Assembly (NCBI GenBank): GCA_003952965.2
Contig: CM025854.1
Coordinates: 21,622,111 to 21,686,110, forward strand
DNA: 64,000 nt
Reading direction: 5' to 3'
From: Morella rubra
Lineage: Eukaryota; Streptophyta; Magnoliopsida; Fagales; Myricaceae
Under the pieces are notes generated by a model. It saw only the letters and a program-made list of their open reading frames with translations. It searched no databases and was not told the DNA's origin. Position numbers and translations under genes: made by a program. Within the stretch, counting starts at the first letter, position 1. Each line of letters opens with the position of its first letter. This document shows, piece after piece, positions 54,762 to 64,000 of the stretch.

Positions 54762-56754
54762 TCTCATTAGTTTCAGTTAAACCCAGTGGGGTTTTTCACA
54801 GTTGTCAAACTAATTTGGAATAAGGTCATTTGTACTCCTGGTAAGAATCATGCATCCATGTGAAGGTTTATGCAAATAATTCAAGAGCAATCCACTTACA
54901 GTGAGCCAAGCTTCGTCATCATCAATAACTATTTGCTAGATCAGGATACTTGGACATATATGACATGAAAACCTTAAATCAACTAAACAGAGAAGTTGCC
55001 ATAGGAGTGCACATAAGCTTAGACTTGGGTATAAGTGGCTCCAATCAGCGAAAAGACGATGGCTTGAGTAACCTACTCTTCTTTTGTTGATGGAAATACA
55101 GAGCATTGCGATGAGTATATTCCTTTTTTTTTTTTTTTTTTGTTTTGGGTAATTGAGTAAGATCTTGTATTGATATAACAGAGGATACACGGGAACACCC
55201 TTCCACAAATGTGTAATACTTTTCCTAGCGTTATATGTGCGTTATTGTTCCTGAACAACGGAGAAAATAGCAAAATGCAGAAAAAATATGAATCCTTCAT
55301 AAAGATTCATAGTCACCGTGTCTTTAGTTTTCTAATGTTGGATGACTGCATCTACATTAGTACATGGTGTACCAGGTTAAGCATCTGGCATCAATAAATA
55401 TTCAACAACCCTTGCAAGGATGTCAGATGAAGTATAGTGCAGAAAAATGTATGGTGGAATGATATCCTTGTTGGGATAGATCACAGGCAACTTATCAACA
55501 ATTTGGGGTGACAAAACTTAGAAGTGTAAGATTGAAATCAGTTTGCTTAAAATTCATAAGAGTGTGCCAATTTATTGGCGAAGGGATAATGCAGTTGTTG
55601 AGAAAAGGATCCGAGCTGCTCCATACTAGAACGATCTAAGTGGAGTACAACGCAAAAGCTCGCGAAATAACACACGGATCCAATTTTGGGGTACTTCTAT
55701 AAGGTTTTGAAAACTTACCTCTCATTTACTACCTAATGTGCTTTGTCTGATGAACGTGTACAGTTGGGTGGGTCTTTTTCATTTTGTTTTGTCACATTTG
55801 GCAACGAACATGCCCAATTATTCCTTGTGCCTTGAGTGACTGGGACGCGTACCTCAATAGAATAAGTGGAAGCAGAAAATGACATTCGAGCTGCTCTTAT
55901 GGCTATGTCATTGTTTATCAGCGGTTTCATTTGCATATAGAATGGTCATTGAAAGTGCAGAACTTTTGACCAGACGAGCTTCTTGTTAGTCATTAAAGAG
56001 TGCTTTTGATGAGTGCTAAGTCACGAGGAGCTATGTGTATCTGCATAATTTACTTCTTGTCTCTTTTGGCCACAATTAATTGGGTTATTAGAACAAATTA
56101 AGCAAATAGTAAGCTTTGGAAATTAAGAGGAAATGTTACACATGACTAGTTTTTGCTAAGGAAAGTGCAGAGCAGTGTGCACGCTACAAACACGGGGCTT
56201 GGCATAGGGAAGTTATAGCATCGAAAAGAGAAGAGACGTCTATATTGTTGATTCAGATTATTATCATGAACAAAATGTTAGATTTATTGCAAGAATTTGT
56301 CTAAAATTTGACGTGGTTCTCTGTGATGGTGTCAATTATATCGTGGGATATTTTCTCATCGCCACCGGCAATAACTCCCTGCTCTAGATCCAAATTCTTG
56401 AGTCTGGGTCCGTCTGATATATGGCTTGAGAATACGATTAGTCAGTCTGCAATTCATTTATGGTAAACTCTAGAGCGTTCTTGGGTAATTTGGAAACACT
56501 GCACACAATGTATTGGTTCTCCCTACTTGTCGGCGGACCATGCCTACGTATGGAGTCGTGAGATTGCCAAGATGACCCGCTATGTGCTCTTTTATGATGA
56601 CAGCGTGCTTGTGCGTGTCCTCGGATTAGAAGGAAGCATATCTCGGGTTTTTTCCTTGGAGAATCAGAAAAATCAGAGGCAAGACATTTAGCCCAAGCAC
56701 ACGCACGCTATTTCCTGTTATCTGATCTCGGAGAGCCAGAAGTAAGAGGGAAGA
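54282..56754. other. Intergenic region, MYB promoter to PMEI fragment
   Basis: This is the MYB promoter side. A GA repeat lies at about 54726-54752 and a T-run at about 55123-55141. No other gene or element could be supported. Confidence 0.45.
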
Positions 56755-56920
56755 GTCGACGTCCGGAAACAGAGGAGGGCCAAGGCTAGAGAATTGGAGG
56801 GCTGGAGGAAGTAAAGGGGGTAGTTTCCTTATTTTAAAATTTTTGAGTACCCTTTGCTACAAGGAGTACGCCAAATTCGTCTCAGAAAAGATCCCAATGC
56901 CCTCAGGAACTTGGATTCAA
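56755..56920 (+). pseudogene. Degraded partial copy of the PMEI-like gene
   Basis: At 56764-56810 the sequence matches the leader side of the downstream PMEI gene (GAAACAGAGGAGGGCCAAGG, also at 57504-57523). At 56862-56919 it matches the coding segment around VSDKIPNALKNLDS (57988-58043). The intervening two thirds of the gene are missing and no start codon is in frame. Confidence 0.75.
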
Positions 56921-57003
56921 AAATATCCTGCAGATTAATGGCTCGAGTAAATATCCTGCAGATTTATGGCTCGAGTAAATATCCTGCAGATTTATGGCTC
57001 TGG
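56921..57003. repeat. 28-bp minisatellite, about three units
   Basis: Units begin AAATATCCTGCAGATTTATG at 56921, 56949 and 56977, each followed by GCTCGAGT except the last. The array starts exactly where the PMEI fragment ends. Confidence 0.92.
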
Positions 57004-57688
57004 ACATTCAAAATCTTTATATGTAATGACTACTTATCTTGTTTCCATTGTTGGAACGCACTGCCATCCTATCTGAATCTTTTTATCAGATCTGCAGTAT
57101 TCTCTACAAAACAAATTCATATGGAGGCTTAAGTGGAAAAAAAATGATGTGGAGATTTTGTTCTCATGGCAGTTACCAAAGGAAAATTATGAAAGCTGTA
57201 ATCCGAATCTTCAATGGAGTAAATCACCGCAAACTACCATATAAATTTTCGTTATCACACTTTGTAACATAAAGTTCTGTTAGATATATTCAGTTCCCCC
57301 ACCATAAGCAGAAGTCCCTTAGAGGAAATACAATCGCCACTCTTAAATTGTATTGATTCCCCATTAGGTTATTTCTAACAAAGTCTTATCCCTCCAGCCT
57401 GAGGGATTTCTTGCCAACTGCCAAGTATATAAAACTATTGCACGCAGTATCCATGCATATGTGACACCACCTGGTGAGTGGGACAGAGGAGAGCCAACGA
57501 CCAGAAACAGAGGAGGGCCAAGGCTAGAGAAGAGGAGGTTGAGGGAAAGTTAGCCCTATTCTAAGTAAAAGACCGTTTCTTTTATTTTCTATTTTCGGTG
57601 TTGTCTTGTTGATTTGCAGAGGACAAAGACATCCGAGGAAGCAAAAAAAAAAAAAAACTGAAGCCTGAGAAGAAGTTGAAGAACCAAG

Positions 57689-58219
57689 ATGAAACCCGTC
57701 AAACCGTTGGCTGCATTCCTCGTACTCTTCGTTCTGCACCAATCCTTGAGTGAGGTTGGAGCTGATTTGATAGCAGAAACTTGTGCGAAAACTACAAACC
57801 CTGATCTGTGCGCGACGTCCCTGAGATCGGACCCTCGTGGTGCAAGTGCAAAAGATGCCAAAGCCCTGACGCATATCATGTATGATTTGGTGCTGTCTAA
57901 TTCCAAGGACACTTTGGCCCAAGTGCAGAAGTTGCTTGGTGGCTCCCCTGATCCTGGTCTAACAAGTTCTCTTACCATTTGCAAAAGTGGGTACGACTCA
58001 ATCGTCTCTGATAAGATCCCTAATGCCCTCAAAAATTTGGATTCGAGTTCTTACGTAACAGCTACATCTCTTATGAGTGACGCCATGTTTCTAGCCCAAA
58101 TATGTGAAAGGACACTCAGCACTGGACCTGCTGTCCCCAAGTCGCCCTTGGCTGATGAGAACACTAAGGTTATTAACCTCAGTGACATAGCAATGCGCCT
58201 CACAGCCAGCTTGGGTTAA
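57689..58219 (+). CDS. PMEI-domain protein (pectin methylesterase or invertase inhibitor)
   Basis: Intronless, 176 residues. The N-terminus (about 1-25) is a signal peptide: basic start, hydrophobic AAFLVLFVLHQSL and a small-residue cleavage region. The mature part has the four conserved cysteines of the family, Cys 32 and 41 (ETCAKTTNPDLC) and Cys 98 and 139 (TICKSGY, AQICERT). These form the two disulphides of the four-helix bundle. Such proteins inhibit pectin methylesterase or vacuolar/cell-wall invertase in the apoplast or vacuole; sequence alone cannot decide which, though YDSI and the ALKNLDSSSY region resemble invertase-inhibitor/Pla a 1-like members. A degraded fragment of a second copy lies 0.9 kb upstream. 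Confidence 0.9.
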   Translation: MKPVKPLAAFLVLFVLHQSLSEVGADLIAETCAKTTNPDLCATSLRSDPRGASAKDAKALTHIMYDLVLSNSKDTLAQVQKLLGGSPDPGLTSSLTICKSGYDSIVSDKIPNALKNLDSSSYVTATSLMSDAMFLAQICERTLSTGPAVPKSPLADENTKVINLSDIAMRLTASLG

Positions 58220-58766
58220 GCTTCACATTTATGCTTTTAGCTGCGGGATACGACGAAGAATTTCTTATATTGAGCCAAGTGGTTCAAACGTCGTCGTCTC
58301 ATGTCTTAGCTGATGAGGAAGAGTTTACCCTCCGATAAGATTTTAGAAATAAAGCCTCAAGGTCTATGCATTATAAAGTCTCAAAACTGCAAATCATTTG
58401 AGTGGCGCTTTTGTGAAACTTGTAATAAATATTCCTTAAGTCGAGCGATCTCTAAAAATTAATATCTTTTCAGGAAAGTTCTGTCAAAAGCGCAAGAATT
58501 GACAATTTCAAAACATCTATGTACGTTTTCCTTCCCTTTTTAGGAAACAATAGTAGCAAGAACAGGTTTGAGGGGTATTGCATCAGAGCAAGCCTCACAC
58601 TGAATTGCAAGCATTTCAGTTGCACAATAATTCAACTAGATTAACCACCATCTAGTATTTACCAAGAATAACCGGAGTTTGTAATCTGGAGAGCTTTTTC
58701 CAAGGCCATTCAGCATATTAATAGCTGAATATACCAATAAAATTCACAAAATATGACGGCATAAGA
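58220..58766. other. Convergent 3' region, PMEI gene and PEN-2 gene
   Basis: This region holds the 3' UTRs of both genes. AATAAA-like signals occur near 58348 and 58427. No other feature was seen. Confidence 0.45.
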
Positions 58767-60540
58767 CTAGCTCCAACCAGTCAAGCCTAATCTGTCAGCG
58801 AGATTGTACATTACAAGTTTATCCCAAACAGGTCCAAAGAGACGCTCCCCTCCAATGGCAAATGTAAGGGCCCATGATGACAGAATCACCGTGAATACAG
58901 CGAACCCCACTGCTGATCCGACAACATCTACAAGACAGAAAGTTTCATAACACAATCAGAAAGGGAATGAAAGGGAGAAGTGGCTCAGCAGGACAAATAA
59001 TAGATATTCAGTCTATACCCTACAATGGAGGGTACCTGCATCAATCTAATTTTAAGGGTACTTTTTAAAATATACTCCAAGCAATTCTGTTACAGAGAGA
59101 GTGCCATTACCTAGAGAATCATAATACACATAGATCACCAGCAGAGAAGCAGCATAAAGCTACTTTAAAGTTCACCAAATGCAGCACACATTCGAAGTGA
59201 AAAGTGGAAGGGGGAAGAAAAAACACAATTTGAAAGCATTTGATACACAAACTGCAAGCCTTATTTCTTCAGGCAATAGAAATTTAAGCCTCACAATGTT
59301 CAGAGGCACAAATACTTAGACCAAGTATGACACCCTACAATTTGAGCAAAGATAAGTATGATTGAGCTGAGCAATGCAAGTTGCGATTGCAAATTAACCG
59401 GTAACTAGCTTTACAATGAGAGCGGAATAGCCAACCTCTACGCAAGATGACTGCCATTTTTGTTTTGCTGAAAGGTTTTACGACATTACAATGCCAGAAT
59501 GATATCTAAAGCACAGGTAGCTGGGATGACTCAATCAGATGAGAGGGAAGTGAGCATTGATAGTAAAGAAAATCCCTTTTTTCTTTTCTTTTTCTTGTCA
59601 CGATAGATGTTCTCTTGCTTACCAAAACGTAGTAACTTACAACCTTGACAATAAAAGCACTACTTCTATAGTCCACTATATAGTCAAACTACTGGTAACA
59701 TCCAATTACTAATTATGCTGAGTTCAATTATTTCTTTCCTCCTTTTTTTTTTTTCATCTTCCAAACAGATTCGCAGGAAATTAGATACTGTCCTTCATGA
59801 CCTTTATCAGAAACCCTATTCCTCTAGGTATGATATGGTAGGCAGTAATTTGCAAACCACATTCATCAACGACGTTCAAACAATATGATTAATCTCCTTC
59901 ATCCGAAGGTCAGCCTAAAAGTTATAGTTGTTAGAGAATGTGCAAAGGGGATTTCCTCCAGAGTAGGAGATAAGTTTCTTGTACTATCAAGATTCCCACT
60001 AAATCAGTAACTCTATGCTAAACAATTTCCACAAGCCCCGATCCAATCTAATTTCACCAATAATGATCTCAGTTGGAGATAAAGTCAACGCGAACAACCT
60101 GAAAAACTGAAACTTCAACTTTTTTTTCCACAAAATCGCCCAAAAATCTAAAACAGTTTGTTATGTCCCGTTCCTAAATTCTTGCTAAATAAAGAACGAA
60201 AAGAATTCGAACACAATAAAACCAATTGGCAGAGGAGAGAGAGATGGATACAGGGGCGGATGCGGGGGAAAGAGCGAGAGTGGCGGAGAACGGGCCAGAA
60301 GTAGAAGCAATTGATGGCCCAAAGCCAGGGAAGCATTGCGAATCCGAACTTGTAGAACCTCCGCGCATAGCTCAGCGACTCTTCCTCCGATAGGCCGAGC
60401 GGGCCGTCGATGGTGGGCCAGACCGGCGAAGACCCCGATAGGGATGAGTTCCGGTTAGGACTAGGATTCCTGCCGTTTGGATTGTTGATGCTGGGATTTG
60501 GAAGAGGATTGGTGTCATTGGTCTGTGAGCCGGTCTCCAT
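58767..60540 (-). CDS. PEN2: Gamma-secretase subunit PEN-2
   Basis: Two exons, 60540-60252 and 58927-58767, joined across a 1.3-kb GT-AG intron, 450 nt and 149 residues. The frame upstream reaches a GTG at 60546, but the first ATG is at 60540 (METGSQTND). The first about 50 residues are Asn/Pro/Ser-rich and probably disordered, a plant-specific extension. Then come the PEN-2 core features: RRFYKFGFAMLPWLWAINCFYFWPVL, the loop to VVGSAVGF, a second membrane segment (FTVILSSWALTFAI) and GPVWDKLVMYNLADR. PEN-2 activates presenilin in the gamma-secretase complex of endomembranes. Complete family motifs make the assignment firm; the plant complex's substrates are largely unknown. Confidence 0.95.
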
Positions 60541-60902
60541 CTCCACCTAGAATTCCACCGGTACAGATGATCGGACTGGCTGGGGCCTCCAAAATGACGT
60601 CGTTCCGCGTGTTCCGTGCCACTCGAAAGGAGTCGCTCTCGTAATTCGAGAAGAGAAATCGTCTAAAAAAGGAGAGGGGAATACCCCGAACTAATGAAAG
60701 TACGACGTCGTCCCATTATGATCGAACTATCGCGCATTCTTTTTCATTTTCGTTCTCAATTTTTTTTAGCCGGCTAAACTTTTTGAGCTTTGTTTTCCAA
60801 CTTTAGTAGGTAATTACATTACATGTACTTGTGTTTCAGCGGAAAAAAAAAAAAAAAAACATTACATGTCCTTGTGACAGTAAGTTATAATAAATTAGTC
60901 CC
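60541..60902. other. PEN-2 promoter region
   Basis: GC-rich near the gene, with two CGACGTCGT/ACGACGTCG-like palindromes (near 60595 and 60701). An A-run lies at about 60843-60859. Confidence 0.4.
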
Positions 60903-61317
60903 GAGAAAATTGGCACTTTTTATTCCTGGGTTTTCCTCCCTTTAGCGATTCGATCCTTAAGAAATAAACCCTAACAAATTACTCTCAAACTACCATCATT
61001 TGACAAAACCATCCTTCTGTCAGGGTTCCGTGTGATTTTTTAACAGGAGAACATTCCACGCTAGTCTGGTCTGCTGGTCTGCAGGTTTGCTTCTATGGTC
61101 TACTGGTCTGCTTCTATGGTCTGCTGATTTGCTTCTATGGTCTGCTGGTATAGTCTGCCAGCGTGTAACGTTCTCCTGTTAAAAAATTACACGGAACCCT
61201 GACGGAAGGATGGTTTTGTCAAATGATGGTAGTTTTGAGAGTAATTTGTTAGGGTTTATTTCCTAAAGATAGAACCGCTAAAGGGGGAAAACCCAAGGAT
61301 TAAACTGCCAATTTCCC
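60903..61317. mobile_element. MITE forming a near-perfect 155-bp hairpin
   Basis: The left arm (60903-61057) and right arm (61160-61317) are reverse complements, about 97 percent identical over the inner 90 bp around AAATAAACCCTAACAAATTA and TTTTTTAACAGGAGAAC. The outer ends are GAGAAAATTGGCAC and GGGAAATTGGCAGT. The loop is a degenerate 21-bp tandem repeat of TCTGCTTCTATGG words. High arm identity suggests recent origin or ongoing homogenisation. No exact target duplication was found. Confidence 0.82.
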
Positions 61318-61727
61318 TTATATTAATTTGTGTGCCAAAATTTTGGGGTATGAGAATTTGTAAAAAAGTAAAAAGAGAAGATTTGAATTATTTTTTTTAT
61401 ATTTATAGAGTGGAAAAGTATGATTTGATAAGGAGAGAGATTATTTTATAGTCTTTTTAATTAAACCAAAATTTTGGCACTCAAACATTTAATGCTAATC
61501 TTATCATATAGCTTTTGATTTCAAAATTTTGTCAAAATTTTATTAAAATATTATTATTGGTGTTAAAAACGAGGTAGTATTAGAATTAGTAAAAAAAGTG
61601 ATAAAAGTAAAAATAAAATTTTGAAGTGTGTTTGAATAAAAGTAAAAAAGTAATAAAATTTTATTAAAATTTTGGTTTACTAGACACTATATTAGTTTAC
61701 AAAATTGAAACTAGTTTTATATTAAGC
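61318..61727. other. AT-rich repeat-like region
   Basis: GTGCCAAAATTTTGG at about 61331 and CCAAAATTTTGGCAC at about 61466 are inverted, suggesting another small TIR element of about 150 bp; the ends are not fixed. Confidence 0.4.
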
Positions 61728-62198
61728 TTAATTACTCCATTAGTCCTTGTGGTATTTTGAAATTCCAAACTAGTCCCAAAGGTATTTATCGTTCTAAAGT
61801 AGTTTCAGTGAAATATTAATGTGTCAATACAATCTTTTCTGTGGCTAGCAAAGTCACTTCTTTAATAATACCAGACCTTTAATTATTAATGATTAAGAAT
61901 TAATTGGTACCACCTATGCGTGACATATTTAATCTAGGTAGGACTTCTGGTCTGGTAGCGTACATAGGGTGACACTCATGAATTCTTTACCATTAAAAAT
62001 GGTCAAGTGGAAGTCTGATATTGTTTAGGACTTGTATTAGCTAGTCACGTAGGAATTTTTTTGTCCAAATGTAAGTACTAGTCGATAGAAAAGGGTATAC
62101 TGACACATTAATATTCAACAAGGATTACTTTAGGACTAAAAATACCATAGAAACTAGTTTGAGATTTTGAAATACCACGTAGGAGAGGGAGTAATTAA
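61728..62198. mobile_element. MITE, second member of the family at 6194
   Basis: The left arm TTAATTACTCCATTAGTCCT and the right end (GGAGAGGGAGTAATTAA) are inverted. Inner words TGTGGTATTTTGAAATTCC and TTGAGATTTTGAAATACCAC also pair and match the element in the TPR intron. Confidence 0.7.
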
Positions 62199-62911
62199 GT
62201 CTTTATATTACTTCCTTGATGCATGTCACCAAGTTTGAATTTCCACATTTCTTTTTCGCGAGTTCTCACAAAGGCCTTCGGCACCCACCAACCTTTCCCT
62301 TTGTTTGCTACGTTGCTTCTGTTTTGTCCATAAAAGTATGTTTGCAATGGTTGGTAACAAGGTTAGCAAAGGTGGCGAGTAACAAACTGAACACCAAGGC
62401 CATAACAAGACTCCGATAATTTTCGACTTTGATTGACTTTTTTTCTTAAACCCAACCCGGAACACAAATTTGAGTTGAGCTATATGCAACCAATCTCATC
62501 CCAAATCCAATCATGAGGCATGCACTAATCCAGACAAGAAATTGACACTTTTATCACGATCTTCAGTAGCTCAAGTACCTCCCTTGCACTAAAAAAGAGA
62601 TTACAGATTCAATTCTTTGATTTATAATACAAACAATGATGAGACGGGAAGATAAGTGTCTGTTAAATGACACACTACGTATCCGAAAAAGAATGAGCTC
62701 TTGCATCTTCCTCCAATTCATCTGTTCTCTCGTGCAGCAAGGGCGGGAAAAATACGAGAGAGCAGAACAGCAATTGCAAATGGGCCAAGATCTTATTCAA
62801 TCCTTTTTCTTTTCCTTATGTTGTTGACAGAAAGCCTGATGACTGCCGGAGATAGTCGAGCTCTCAGGGGCCATTTCCTTGTAGTTATCACTTAAAGATA
62901 CATAACTTGCA
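62199..62911. other. Region 3' of the GONST1-like gene
   Basis: No gene was recognised. The 3' UTR of the transporter gene should occupy the right part. Confidence 0.4.
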
Positions 62912-63910
62912 CTATTTTTCAGGTGATCTCTCCCGCATCTTGGCCCTGGCGAAGAATACTCCAGCCAAGAGACCTACATATGCAAAATTGTTTAGGCAAC
63001 CCTAAAAGTGCGAGATCGAATTGTGTTTCATGTAGTAATATAGACAAGCCAAGGAAGTGGGCAGAGCTTACCGAAGAATATGCTTGCAGAGTTTTCCAAG
63101 CTGGTAGGAACATGGAAAAGAAAAATGCCAGCAACGGACAGAGGGATCTTATTCAACGATCCCACAAGGCTGAAGGAAACAGTTCAGTGATTACATATGC
63201 ATTGTATCAACATTCTTATCTGTAACACAGTCTTATCTAAAAGAAACATAATGGTTTAACCAAACTAAGCAGCAATTAATTAACTGAGAGAAGGAGAAAG
63301 GGGATGTGATTTGGTAAAATGCTGAAACAAGGATCATTTAGCTTAAAGTGAACCTGGAGTTCATAATAGCATAACAGTAGAGCAACTCAATCCAGCCCCT
63401 TCAAGGCTGACCTTCTAAACCCTTCACCAAGGCAACTTATTTAGCATGCATCAACAGTGTGTTCTTGTGACTAGGTTGTACAACGCCTATACTTTTACAA
63501 ACACCAACCTGCATTTGATTTGCTCACCAAAAACTAATCTAGTGGTGAATAAAAGTTAGAACCTAATAACAGATCCCTTCTCAAAGTTGGATAATCTACA
63601 TCTCAATTGAAAGGGAAAAAAAAATCCCTAAGACAGCATGACATTTTAGTTATATAACAGATCCCTTCTCAAAGTCGGGTAATCTGCATCTCAATTAAAA
63701 GGGAAAAAAAAAAAACAAATCCCCAAGACAGCATGACATATTAGTCATTAGGCCTTCCACTTTTATTAAGTAAGTCGAGTATTCATCATCTACCTGTATG
63801 TTGTAGCCCCAGTTTGATGAAGAAACCACATAGAAGTGAAGCTGATTGCTAGTCCCAAAACTCCACTTAATGTCATTACACACCAGAAGGTTGGCAACCT
63901 CAGTAGTGGA
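62912..63910 (-). CDS. GONST1: GDP-mannose/nucleotide-sugar transporter, GONST1-like, 3' exons (partial)
   Basis: Three C-terminal exons on the minus strand: 63910-63794, 63169-63072 and 62973-62912, in frame with GT-AG introns; the 5' part lies beyond the window. The reading is LLRLPTFWCVMTLSG, then AISFTSMWFLHQTGATTYS, SLVGSLNKIPLSVAG, VPTSLENSASIFFG and GLLAGVFFARAKMRE, ending RSPEK. This is the last three helices and GALNK-like (SLNK) nucleotide-binding region of a GONST1-type Golgi GDP-sugar transporter in the drug/metabolite transporter superfamily. These carry GDP-mannose into the Golgi for glycosphingolipid or glucomannan synthesis. The conserved SLVGSLNKIPLS supports GONST1 over other NST clades, but the upstream exons are needed to be sure. 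Confidence 0.9.
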
Positions 63911-64000
63911 CTGCCAATTGAATTCAAGATCCAAAAGATTAAATAGACACATTTGAGAAGGAAAAAGGAAAATAGAATCGATCTTTCCTGCATGCACTTA

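Noticed and set aside
58767-60250. Separate small gene at 58767-58955 ending in LADRLGLTGWS
   Set aside because: It is the second exon of PEN-2, joined in frame to the exon at 60252-60540.

Overview
The window is nuclear DNA of a flowering plant, almost certainly a eudicot and probably a woody one. The evidence is the spliced GT-AG genes with short AT-rich introns, a photosystem I subunit gene (psaN), an R2R3-MYB gene, a RABC2-type Rab GTPase, a plant U-box ARM ligase, and the dense load of MITEs, hAT and MULE-type non-autonomous transposons, a LINE tail and a tRNA-derived SINE. I cannot fix the species; Fagales-like trees are a weak guess.

Layout. 1-14 kb: a U-box/ARM E3 ligase (+), then on the minus strand a plastid TPR protein gene (three exons) and RABC2a (six exons), whose first intron carries a 5'-truncated LINE with target-site duplications. 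14.8-34.3 kb: a tandem array, all on the minus strand, of one truncated pseudogene and five intact intronless genes for a six-helix membrane protein of the AT1G31130/AT4G19950/AT5G44860 family. The spacers hold a hAT element, a MULE-like element, a Harbinger-like element and many MITEs. The last two array genes lie in a recent direct duplication (copy A about 27.5-32.3 kb, copy B about 32.3-40.3 kb). This duplication also copied the promoter region of the next gene, a GH28 polygalacturonase-like gene (40.4-43.9 kb, +), leaving a coding-free promoter copy at 31.9-32.3 kb. Copy B has since received a SINE, two related hAT elements and two MITEs, and copy A preserves recognisable empty sites for the SINE and the two hAT elements.

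45-64 kb: psaN (-); a SWIM zinc-finger gene derived from a MULE transposase (-); an S21-type R2R3-MYB (-) whose last exon is duplicated in inverted orientation just downstream; a PMEI/invertase-inhibitor gene (+) with a degraded partial copy upstream; PEN-2, the gamma-secretase subunit (-, two exons); and the 3' end of a GONST1-like nucleotide-sugar transporter (-) that runs off the window.

The genes are not one pathway. The polygalacturonase-like protein, the PMEI-like inhibitor and the nucleotide-sugar transporter all touch cell-wall or glycan metabolism, but nothing in the sequence shows co-regulation. The most unusual structures are the MYB inverted duplication (a potential hairpin-RNA source), the orphan polygalacturonase promoter pointing antisense into an array gene, and the transposon record that orders events after the duplication. 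All exon models were read by eye from frame continuity, splice sites and family resemblance.
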